A stretch of 5,814 bases of DNA, taken from assembly GCA_964613615.1 (NCBI GenBank), contig CAZTIB010000021.1:1-5814 (forward strand), written 5' to 3'. Shown here in pieces: positions 1-5,708 of the stretch; within the stretch, counting starts at the first letter, position 1, and every line of letters begins with the position of its first letter. This DNA is from J054 sp964613615 (lineage in GTDB: Bacteria; Pseudomonadota; Gammaproteobacteria; Steroidobacterales; GCA-2729495). The notes beneath the pieces are model-generated. The model was not told the DNA's origin. It searched no databases and worked only from the letters and a program-made list of their open reading frames with translations. The position numbers were made by a program, and so were the translations under genes.

Positions 1-729
1 CCACTGCAGCAGATTGCGGCCGCCGCCGACATGAATGCCGAGTTCGACGAAGGCTATGAAGAACCGGTCGCGACGATGATTGCGTATATCGAGGACCGCA
101 ATGCCGAGTCTCATGAGCTGGGCCAGCAGGTTGCCGACCGCAACGCCGAAATCATGGCGCTGAACGACGAAATCGGTGAGCTCCACGATGCGCTGGGCGG
201 TGCCGCCAGCGAGCAGGAGTTCCTGCAGCAGCGCCTGCAGGCCCAGGAAAACCTGCGCCTGAAGGTCAAGGAGATCGAGAGCACCTTCGACCGGTCGGAA
301 GCCCAGGTCTTCCGCGATTCCAGTGAGATCTACATCCGGCTGGTGGGCCTGAGCTTCCCGTCCGGCAGTGCCGACATTGGCGACACGGATTACCAGCTGC
401 TCACGAAGGTGCAGAATGCGATTCGGATCTTCGACGACAGTGAAGTGATCGTCGAGGGCCACACCGATTCCCATGGTGCGGATGAAAGCAACCTGTCGCT
501 GTCGGAGCAGCGCGCGGAGTCGGTCCGCCAGTACCTGATGACGCAGATGGGGCTGTCGTATGAGCAGGTCAGTGCAGTGGGCTACGGTGAAACCCAGCCG
601 GTGGCTAACAACGAGACGCCCCAGGGCCGTGCCAAAAACCGGCGAATCGATGTGCGTATCGTGCCGTACCCGGACACCGGGGCCGACCTGGCTGCAGCGA
701 CATTCAGCAGCAGTGACGAGAACCAGTAA
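1..729 (+). CDS. OmpA-family peptidoglycan-binding protein with coiled-coil region (5' partial)
   Basis: The reading frame is open from the first base of the window, and the ATG at 31 has no Shine-Dalgarno sequence in front of it, so the true start lies upstream and this is the last ~242 codons. Numbering from Met-31: residues 20-90 are charged, Gln/Glu-rich and heptad-like, with DRNAE repeated 14 residues apart (22-26 and 36-40), which suggests a coiled coil. Residues ~104-212 form an OmpA C-terminal domain: LSFPSGSADI at 107-116, VEGHTDSHG at 141-149, LSLSEQRA at 155-162, GYGETQPVA at 184-192 and GRAKNRRIDV at 199-208. Asp146 and Arg161 are 15 residues apart, matching the Asp/Arg pair that binds diaminopimelate in OmpA-like domains. 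The likely role is to anchor the envelope to peptidoglycan in the periplasm. No beta-barrel is seen in the visible part; the missing N-terminus probably carries a signal peptide or lipobox. It is convergent with the large regulator. Family call firm, physiological role unknown. Confidence 0.9.
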   Translation, partial: PLQQIAAAADMNAEFDEGYEEPVATMIAYIEDRNAESHELGQQVADRNAEIMALNDEIGELHDALGGAASEQEFLQQRLQAQENLRLKVKEIESTFDRSEAQVFRDSSEIYIRLVGLSFPSGSADIGDTDYQLLTKVQNAIRIFDDSEVIVEGHTDSHGADESNLSLSEQRAESVRQYLMTQMGLSYEQVSAVGYGETQPVANNETPQGRAKNRRIDVRIVPYPDTGADLAAATFSSSDENQ

Positions 730-788
730 ATAGGACTAAGGGCGGCAACAGCGGTGCTGCAATCGCGCTGCGAGCTGCGGGAGCGCAG
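730..788. other. Convergent intergenic gap with weak stem-loop potential
   Basis: This 59-bp gap separates two converging genes, where a bidirectional terminator would be expected. CTGCG at 775-779 can pair with CGCAG at 784-788 around a 4-base loop. An alternative outer stem pairs GAGCT at 772-776 with AGCTC at 791-795, inside the end of the minus-strand gene. Neither hairpin is followed by a run of T on either strand, so a classical intrinsic terminator is not supported. It may be a weak or Rho-assisted end. Confidence 0.3.
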
Positions 789-3700
789 TCAGCTCTTGTC
801 GTTGTCCAGGTCCGGGGACTGCTCGGTCAGGGATTGGTAGACGTCGCGAGTTTCCTTCGACGGCGCTGTCGCGAGTTGCGACTCGAGGGTCCGGCAACAA
901 CGGTTGTAAGTGTCAATCGCCTCGGCGCATCGCCCGCTCTGCTGGAAGCACAGCATCAACCGCCGATAAATGCCTTCGGCCAATTCGTCTGCCTCGAGGC
1001 CCCGATAGTAGAGATCGAGGGCCTGGTCCGACTCGTCGCGTTCTTCCAGCCAATGGCCGACCTCGTGGATGAAGCGGACGAACTTCTGGCGGTACTGGTC
1101 GCGGGGCGACACGGCCCAGCTGTGATCCTCGTCACCGGGGAGAAAACTGCCTTGGTACAGCCCGAGAATGCGATCGGCTAGCTGCACCAAACGTTCCTTG
1201 TCCGGGGCCAAACCGCGAATCAGCTGGCTCGACTCCTGGAGCGCCTGGTCCAGGGCCCAGGTATCGAGCCAGAAGAAACGCTCGCTCAGCGTCAGCTGAT
1301 TGTTGTTGAGGATGACCGCCCCGTCTTCGCCGAGTAGTTTGCGCAAGCGATGCAGGGCAGTATTGAAGGACCGGTGTGCGTAGTCGCGGTCGATGTTCGG
1401 CCACAGCGCATCGGTGATGCGATCAACGCTGGCGTTGCGCCCGCCCATCGCGATGGCAACTTTCAGTACCTCCAGCGGGCGGCCGTGACCGCGGCCTGAG
1501 AGCAGGTTGTCGGCGCCGTCGCGGGTGATCTCGAAGCGACCCAGGGTGTTCACACGGAAACGCCATGGCCACGCGTCGATCTGCAGCGGCGGTTCCGCCG
1601 GAACCAGGCCGCGTTTCCGGATCAGGCTGCAGACATAGTCGACCTCGATGCCTTCCTCCAGCGCGTAGGCGCAGAGCTTGGCCATCTCCTCCGGCTGCCA
1701 CCACAGCGCGTGCGTGTAACCCTTCTCCCGTCCAAGGCCGAGCGCGTAGCGCAACGCGTTGCGTCCCGAGCGCGGCCTGCCCGCGGCCAGCGCGATTTCC
1801 GCGAAGGTCAGGAAGCTCATGTATTCGAGCAGCCGGTTTTGAATGCGCTTGCCGATGTCGCGAATCTCCGCCAGCGTGCGGCGCGCCTTGGGCAGATCGC
1901 CGCACGCAATCAGCACATGGCCCAGGGACAGGCCGCACAGCAGTTCGAAGAACGGCAGCCCGATCTCCCGGGCAATGCGCAGGCTGGTGCGCACCGACTG
2001 GTAGGCCCGGAGCGCATCTTTTTGCAGCACGGCCTGCCAGCCGCCGAAGTAGTGGTAGATGCACGAGTCGAAGCTGTTCCTGGCCAACGCTTGCTGATCC
2101 AGCTGCTCCGCCAGCTCGTTGGCTTTGTCCAGGTCGCCCACGCCCAGCGCGCCACCGATACCAAAGACCAGTGTGCGGTTGCGCCACAGGCGCACCCCGG
2201 TCGTTTCTGCGAGCTCCACGCCCTGATCTACGGCAGCCATGCACTGTTCGTAGTCGCCGGTCAGCGCGTAGTACATGGCCTCAATGTTGTGGAGGGTCGC
2301 GTGCATGACCAGCGGAATGTCCGGCCGCTTCAGCAACGCGCGCATGCCCTGCAACGCGGTCTCTGTGTGATGGAAGCGTCCGGTCCACACGGTGGCGGCG
2401 GTCACGATCAGGGTGACCTCGGCGAGCTGTTTCGGGGCCAGATCGGCCTGCATCAGTGCCGCGGTGCGTTCGCCCCAGGCCTCGATGTCAGGATGTGAGG
2501 GTTGGCGAAATACCATCGACATGAACGTGTAGGCGGTGACGCGCGCCTCGACGTCGAGGGACGGGAACTCGTTGATCTGATTTGTCAGTTCCAGCGCTTC
2601 GGCGATCCAGCGATCGAGCAGGGTCATATCGTCGAGATCATTCAGGATCGCGTACATTGCGCCGGTGAGTGCAAGGAGTACGCCGGTCCAGTCCGGGTCT
2701 TCGTCGGCGCGGAACATTTCGTAGGCCTGCTCGAACAGCCGGCGACTTTCCCGCGGTGCCGACGGAATTCGACACGACGCCAGCCAGTAGAGCATCCACG
2801 GTGACGCCTGCCGGCGCCGGCCGGGCAGCGCGTCGAGCCAGCGCTCGAGGGTCTCGCCGCGGCCCTGGGCCAGCATGGTTTCCGCCTGCGCGCGAATGAT
2901 GCGAATCAGCGCTTCCCAGTCGCGGCCGGCCACTCGCAGTTCGACCGCGTCTTCGATCTGTCCGGCATCTTCCAGCAGTTCGGCGGCGCGGGCCCGCAGT
3001 TCGGCGCGTTGGCGCGGGCTGAGTTCTTCGTCGGCACGGCGCAGCAGGAACTCGCGCAGAAGCGGGTGATACTGGTACACGGTTTCATTGGCGCCGTGGC
3101 GGGCGGTGACGAAGTAGTCGTTGCGGGTCAGCTGCGTCAGCACGGCGGCGCTGTCAGGATGGCCACAAAACTTGTCTGCCATCGCCGCTGTGAACGGTTG
3201 CAGCCAGGCCGTCTTAAGTAACAGGTCGCGCGTGTCGGCATCGAGATCGTCGAACAGCTCGCCGGCGAGATAGTCGAATACCACTTGCGGCAACACGTCT
3301 TGCGGCATGTCGGTGACGGGCGCCTGGTCGTCACCCCGCCCAAGCATCAGGACGAGTCCCGCGGCCCAGCCCTGGGTTCTCTCGTAGAGTCCGCTCAGCT
3401 CGGCTTCGGCGAGATCCGGGCGGCGCAGATGTGCGAGGGCCGCGGTTTCCTCTCGCGTTAGTTTCAGGTCGTCCGGGTCGAGCACTTCCATGCGTTCGTT
3501 CGCACGAAAACGTGCCATCGCTGTCGGCGGGTCGCGGCGACTGATGAAGATGACGCAGCCACCTGCCGGGAGTTCTTCGAGCCCATGGCGCAGCACTTCG
3601 TGCAGCCGTGACTGCGACGGTGCCTCCTGGTAATTGTCGAATACCAAGGCAAACGGGGGTGTCAGGTGCGCGAACAGTTCGCGAAAGTACCGGCGCGTAA

Positions 3701-4034
3701 ATGCCGGCAGGTTGCTCTGATACTCAGTTGTGAACAGCGGCAATGCCGGCGGCTCTTCCGCGCCTGCATGCTCCGGCAGCGCGCCGGCCATGTAATAAAA
3801 GAATGTGGCCACGTCGGTGTCGCCCGGGTCGACCTGGTACCAGATGCATTCGGGTGCCCAGGTATCGAGGTAATCGGCGACCAGGGTGGTTTTGCCCGAA
3901 CCGGGCGGGCCGGCGACCCAGATGATGGACCGCTCGCGGCCCTGGTCGAGGCGCTTGTAAAGGCGATCTCGCGGCAGGATTCCGCCGAGGTTGGGCCGGG
4001 TCAGCTTGGCCAGCGTATTGGGGTGTTCGGGCAT
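789..4034 (-). CDS. MalT-like STAND ATPase with C-terminal SARP-type winged helix and BTAD; transcriptional activator
   Basis: A 1081-residue one-component regulator. Start chosen: ATG at 4034, preceded by GGAGGGG (4044-4050) with a 9-base spacer; an in-frame TTG at 4058 lies upstream of that ribosome site. Domains: Walker A GPPGSGKTT at 42-50; Walker B FALVFDNY at 128-135; sensor-like IFISRRDPP at 162-170; TQGWAAGL at 220-227; and YQYHPLLREFL at 320-330. The last two match motifs typical of MalT-class STAND proteins. Residues ~340-825 are alpha-helical, TPR-like repeats, usually the signal-sensing and oligomerisation part. Residues ~826-920 form an OmpR-like winged helix (LGRFEI, then RITDALWPN and NTALHRLRKLLGE). 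Residues ~921-1070 form a BTAD, with YQGSFLPG at 960-967. MalT itself ends in a LuxR-type helix-turn-helix, so here the output module is swapped. AfsR-type SARPs carry the same modules in the opposite order. The gene is divergent from a lipoprotein operon, its likely target. The ligand is unknown. Confidence 0.92.
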   Translation of the reverse strand: MPEHPNTLAKLTRPNLGGILPRDRLYKRLDQGRERSIIWVAGPPGSGKTTLVADYLDTWAPECIWYQVDPGDTDVATFFYYMAGALPEHAGAEEPPALPLFTTEYQSNLPAFTRRYFRELFAHLTPPFALVFDNYQEAPSQSRLHEVLRHGLEELPAGGCVIFISRRDPPTAMARFRANERMEVLDPDDLKLTREETAALAHLRRPDLAEAELSGLYERTQGWAAGLVLMLGRGDDQAPVTDMPQDVLPQVVFDYLAGELFDDLDADTRDLLLKTAWLQPFTAAMADKFCGHPDSAAVLTQLTRNDYFVTARHGANETVYQYHPLLREFLLRRADEELSPRQRAELRARAAELLEDAGQIEDAVELRVAGRDWEALIRIIRAQAETMLAQGRGETLERWLDALPGRRRQASPWMLYWLASCRIPSAPRESRRLFEQAYEMFRADEDPDWTGVLLALTGAMYAILNDLDDMTLLDRWIAEALELTNQINEFPSLDVEARVTAYTFMSMVFRQPSHPDIEAWGERTAALMQADLAPKQLAEVTLIVTAATVWTGRFHHTETALQGMRALLKRPDIPLVMHATLHNIEAMYYALTGDYEQCMAAVDQGVELAETTGVRLWRNRTLVFGIGGALGVGDLDKANELAEQLDQQALARNSFDSCIYHYFGGWQAVLQKDALRAYQSVRTSLRIAREIGLPFFELLCGLSLGHVLIACGDLPKARRTLAEIRDIGKRIQNRLLEYMSFLTFAEIALAAGRPRSGRNALRYALGLGREKGYTHALWWQPEEMAKLCAYALEEGIEVDYVCSLIRKRGLVPAEPPLQIDAWPWRFRVNTLGRFEITRDGADNLLSGRGHGRPLEVLKVAIAMGGRNASVDRITDALWPNIDRDYAHRSFNTALHRLRKLLGEDGAVILNNNQLTLSERFFWLDTWALDQALQESSQLIRGLAPDKERLVQLADRILGLYQGSFLPGDEDHSWAVSPRDQYRQKFVRFIHEVGHWLEERDESDQALDLYYRGLEADELAEGIYRRLMLCFQQSGRCAEAIDTYNRCCRTLESQLATAPSKETRDVYQSLTEQSPDLDNDKS

Positions 4035-4058
4035 ATTCGATAGCCCCTCCGTGAGCAA

Positions 4059-4064
4059 ATACTA
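4059..4064 (-). promoter_or_regulatory. Candidate -10 box for the STAND-SARP regulator
   Basis: Read on the minus strand this is TAGTAT, 4 of 6 matches to the sigma-70 -10 consensus. It would start transcription near 4052, leaving a leader of about 18 bases that carries the GGAGGGG ribosome site and excluding the TTG at 4058. The -35 region at a 17-bp spacing (4082-4087, CCCATT) is poor, so the promoter is weak or activator-dependent. Inferred from sequence only. Confidence 0.35.
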
Positions 4065-4094
4065 GCAAGCCCGAATCCCGCAATGGGGGCCGAG

Positions 4095-4141
4095 CTGTAA
4101 GTTGTAAGTCATCTGTAAGTCCCCTGTTTATTGCCTGTAGG
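4095..4141 (+). promoter_or_regulatory. Array of TGT-cored heptads at 11-bp spacing; candidate operator for a SARP/OmpR-type regulator
   Basis: Four heptads lie in strict 11-bp register: TTGTAAG (4102-4108), CTGTAAG (4113-4119), CTGTTTA (4124-4130) and CTGTAGG (4135-4141). A fifth, CTGTAAG (4095-4101), abuts the first but is out of phase by 7 bp. The exact 7-mer TGTAAGT occurs three times (4096, 4103, 4114). Direct heptads separated by 4 bp are the known binding pattern of SARP and OmpR/PhoB winged helices, which bind head-to-tail on one face of DNA. The adjacent regulator has such a winged helix. The last unit overlaps the proposed -35 box of the divergent operon, the expected position for a SARP activator. 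The CTGT core also resembles a Pho box, so PhoB is an alternative binder. The repeats are seen directly; the binding protein is inferred. Confidence 0.6.
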
Positions 4142-4158
4142 GCCGGGCTTTCTAGGCT
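4131..4158 (+). promoter_or_regulatory. Candidate sigma-70 promoter of the lipoprotein operon
   Basis: TTGCCT (4131-4136) and TAGGCT (4153-4158) are separated by 16 bp. The -35 matches consensus at 4 of 6 positions and the -10 at 3 of 6. Transcription would start near 4165, giving a leader of about 47 bases. The -35 is overlapped by the last heptad of the 11-bp array, which fits activation from that array. The match is modest and other -10 choices (for example TATTGC at 4129-4134) are possible. Confidence 0.35.
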
Positions 4159-4177
4159 CTGCCCTGTGATCGATAAG

Positions 4178-4195
4178 CCGGGCGAGGGTGCCCGG
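4178..4195 (+). promoter_or_regulatory. Hairpin directly upstream of the first operon ribosome site
   Basis: CCGGGC (4178-4183) and GCCCGG (4190-4195) form a perfect 6-bp GC-only stem with a 6-base loop. The stem ends exactly where the GGAGG ribosome site (4196-4200) begins. It could affect ribosome access or leader stability. It has no T tract, so it is not a terminator. No riboswitch class was recognised. Confidence 0.4.
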
Positions 4196-4211
4196 GGAGG
4201 ACAGCAGCGTG

Positions 4212-4646
4212 ATGAACATAATCACCCGAACGGGCCTGGCGGCCGCTCTGCTTACAGCCCTGGTCGGCTGCACGGCCGGCCAGCATATGGCGAGCGTGGC
4301 CGATGACGGCAGCGACCGCGTGACGGTGGGCACGGTGCAGAAGGGAATCACCGTGGGCATGCCGGCCGGGCAGGTCGCCGAAACGCTGGGCTCACCGAAC
4401 ATCGTCACGAACGACGAGCAGAACCGGGAGACCTGGATCTACGACAAGATCGCGACCGACGTCGCGTACTCGGATAGCAGCGGCGGCGTCGGCGGGCTGA
4501 TCTTTGGCGGCTCCGGCGGCGGCGTGGGTGTTGGCTCGGCCGGCTCAGGTGCGACGCGAACCTCGCAGCGCACGCTCACCGTCGTTATTCACTTCGATGA
4601 CACCAGCCGCGTGCGGGACTTTGCGTACCACACGTCGCGCTTTTGA
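4212..4646 (+). CDS. BamE/SmpA-OmlA-like outer-membrane lipoprotein
   Basis: A 144-residue predicted lipoprotein. Residues 1-19 are a signal peptide with a lipobox LVGC and acylated Cys20. Residues 42-79 carry the SmpA/OmlA signature: GITVGMPAGQVAETLGSPNIV, in two parts from 45 to 65, followed by ETWIYDK (73-79). Residues 90-113 are a Gly/Ser-rich stretch that interrupts the domain, then TLTVVIHFDD and RVRDFAYHTSRF form the final strands. Classical BamE is a small accessory lipoprotein of the BAM outer-membrane assembly machine. This protein shares the fold but has the Gly-rich insert and different neighbours, so it is probably a paralogous family rather than BamE itself. Start: ATG 4212 is 11 bases after GGAGG; the GTG at 4209 is in frame with an 8-base spacer and is an equal candidate, adding one residue. 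First gene of the probable operon, 18 bp from the next. Confidence 0.85.
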   Translation: MNIITRTGLAAALLTALVGCTAGQHMASVADDGSDRVTVGTVQKGITVGMPAGQVAETLGSPNIVTNDEQNRETWIYDKIATDVAYSDSSGGVGGLIFGGSGGGVGVGSAGSGATRTSQRTLTVVIHFDDTSRVRDFAYHTSRF

Positions 4647-4664
4647 TGCGCGGGGAGGTTTGTC

Positions 4665-5228
4665 ATGAATACCCATATACAGACATGGTGTGTCGGATTC
4701 CTCGTGCTGGGTCTTCTGCATGGTTGCAGCATGACGTCGAAAGTACCTGGCGACGAGCTGCGCCTGGAGGAGAGCACCCTGGAGATTCGCGGCCTGCAGA
4801 GCCGCACGTTCACTGCGCCATCGGAAAAGGAGATTCTTGCAGCCACGATCGCCGTGCTCCAGGACATGGAATACAACGTCGACCGTATCGAGTCGCCTCT
4901 CGGTGTCGTGACAGCATCGAAGGTGGCCGACGCGGATTCGACCAACGAACAGGTGGGTCTTTTCTTTGCCGATCTGTTGTGTGCGCTCGCCGGCGGTGAC
5001 TGCGGCGCAATGGAGACCGCGAGTGACGAACAGCTGATTATGCTGACGCTGGTGGTGCAACCGAGCCTGGCGAACGTTGACCAATACGTGGCGCGCGTGA
5101 CCTTGCAGCGAGTCGTGTACGACACGCTGGATCGGGTCAAGCTCAAAGAAGAAATCCATGAACCGGAGATGTATCAGCAGATCTTCGAGCGGCTGTCGAA
5201 GTCCATCTTTCTGCAGGTGGAAACCTGA
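4665..5228 (+). CDS. Lipoprotein of an unnamed family, long paralogue of the pair
   Basis: A 187-residue protein with a signal peptide ending LLHGC, so Cys21 is the predicted acylation site; His at -2 is unusual but tolerated. GGGGAGG (4652-4658) is 6 bases before the ATG. I do not recognise a named function. Residues 40-86 align without gaps to residues 35-81 of the next gene product (18 of 47 identical by hand count, including LQD, VD, LG and VTA). Residues 164-183 align to its 114-133 (11 of 20 identical, ending KSIFL). Between these, this protein carries about 30 extra residues (roughly 87-125) with Cys106 and Cys113, a possible disulfide or metal-binding pair in the periplasm. It probably works in the envelope with its operon partners. 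Coding is firm; function is open. Confidence 0.85.
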   Translation: MNTHIQTWCVGFLVLGLLHGCSMTSKVPGDELRLEESTLEIRGLQSRTFTAPSEKEILAATIAVLQDMEYNVDRIESPLGVVTASKVADADSTNEQVGLFFADLLCALAGGDCGAMETASDEQLIMLTLVVQPSLANVDQYVARVTLQRVVYDTLDRVKLKEEIHEPEMYQQIFERLSKSIFLQVET

Positions 5229-5258
5229 GCGGCGGCCGGTCACAGAGGAATCAAGATC

Positions 5259-5678
5259 ATGATCAGCATTAAAAGACTTTCAATTCCCTTTACGGCGCTC
5301 GCGCTTACCGCGTGCGTGATGCCACAGGCAGCCGACGTCACTGGCGACAAGAGCCAGCTGCAAATCCGGCAGATGCAGACCCGCGAGTACGAAGCCCTGA
5401 ATAAGCAGCTGGCGCTGCGTTCGACAATCTCGACGCTGCAGGATCTCGGCTTCTTTGTCGACAACGCGGATCTCGATCTCGGCACGGTCACCGCGACCCG
5501 TCATCGGCAGAACTCCATGCGCATGACCGTAACCGCTCGCGAGCGTCAAGGCGAACGCGTGGCGGTGCGTGCGAATGCTCGAATGGGCGAAAAAGGGATC
5601 GACGATCCGCAGACGTACCAGGATTTTTTTACCGCGCTGGACAAGTCGATCTTTCTCACCCGAAACCGGGTTGACTAG
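5259..5678 (+). CDS. Lipoprotein of an unnamed family, short paralogue of the pair
   Basis: A 139-residue lipoprotein with signal peptide MISIKRLSIPFTALALTAC; Cys19 is the predicted lipid-modified residue. AGAGGAA (5244-5250) is 8 bases upstream of the ATG. The mature part keeps the conserved core: QIRQMQTREY (35-44), TLQDLGFFVD (59-68), LGTVTATR (74-81), and a C-terminal IDDPQTYQDFF ... LDKSIFL (114-133). This core is shared with the preceding gene product, so the two arose by duplication. It lacks the Cys-containing insert of that neighbour and may represent the minimal domain. It sits 30 bp after the previous stop and 30 bp before the next start, consistent with one transcript. No enzyme motif is visible; a structural or binding role in the envelope is inferred. 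Confidence 0.85.
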   Translation: MISIKRLSIPFTALALTACVMPQAADVTGDKSQLQIRQMQTREYEALNKQLALRSTISTLQDLGFFVDNADLDLGTVTATRHRQNSMRMTVTARERQGERVAVRANARMGEKGIDDPQTYQDFFTALDKSIFLTRNRVD

Positions 5679-5684
5679 GAACAT

Positions 5685-5706
5685 TGCCTTGCCACTTGGG
5701 GAGGCA
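5685..5706 (+). promoter_or_regulatory. Hairpin that would enclose the ribosome site of the next gene
   Basis: TGCCTT (5685-5690) pairs with GAGGCA (5701-5706), including one T-G wobble. After a G-G mismatch, CC (5692-5693) pairs with GG (5698-5699) around ACTT. The whole ribosome site GGGGAGG (5698-5704) lies in the 3' arm, so folding could limit translation of the downstream gene unless ribosomes arrive from upstream. Pairing is seen by eye; stability was not calculated. Confidence 0.35.
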
Positions 5707-5708
5707 GC

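Noticed and set aside
772..795. Bidirectional intrinsic terminator between the convergent genes
   Set aside because: Short stems exist but no T run follows on either strand, and the alternative stem runs into the end of the regulator gene. It is kept only as a weakly supported gap feature.
1423..2244. Minus-strand open frame in another register inside the regulator, possibly signalling a frameshift
   Set aside because: The regulator frame is continuous through this stretch with sensible helical-repeat sequence, so no frameshift is needed. The alternative translation is Arg/Ala/Gly-rich.
1565..2498. Long plus-strand open frames of about 250-260 codons opposite the regulator
   Set aside because: They lie wholly antisense to a gene with clear domain motifs. 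Their translations are Arg/Ala/Pro-rich or low in recognisable motifs, as expected for shadow frames in high-GC DNA.
4035..4058. TTG start at 4058 extending the regulator by eight residues
   Set aside because: The strong GGAGGGG ribosome site at 4044-4050 lies inside this extension and is correctly spaced for the ATG at 4034. The candidate promoter would also start transcription downstream of the TTG.
4188..4211. GTG start at 4188 for the BamE-like lipoprotein
   Set aside because: It would place acidic residues before the signal peptide, and the GGAGG ribosome site lies downstream of it. ATG 4212 (or GTG 4209) gives a standard lipoprotein signal.
4545..5243. Minus-strand open frame of 232 codons opposite the longer lipoprotein
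   Set aside because: It is antisense to a gene with a ribosome site, lipobox and a paralogue next door. It has no supporting start signal.
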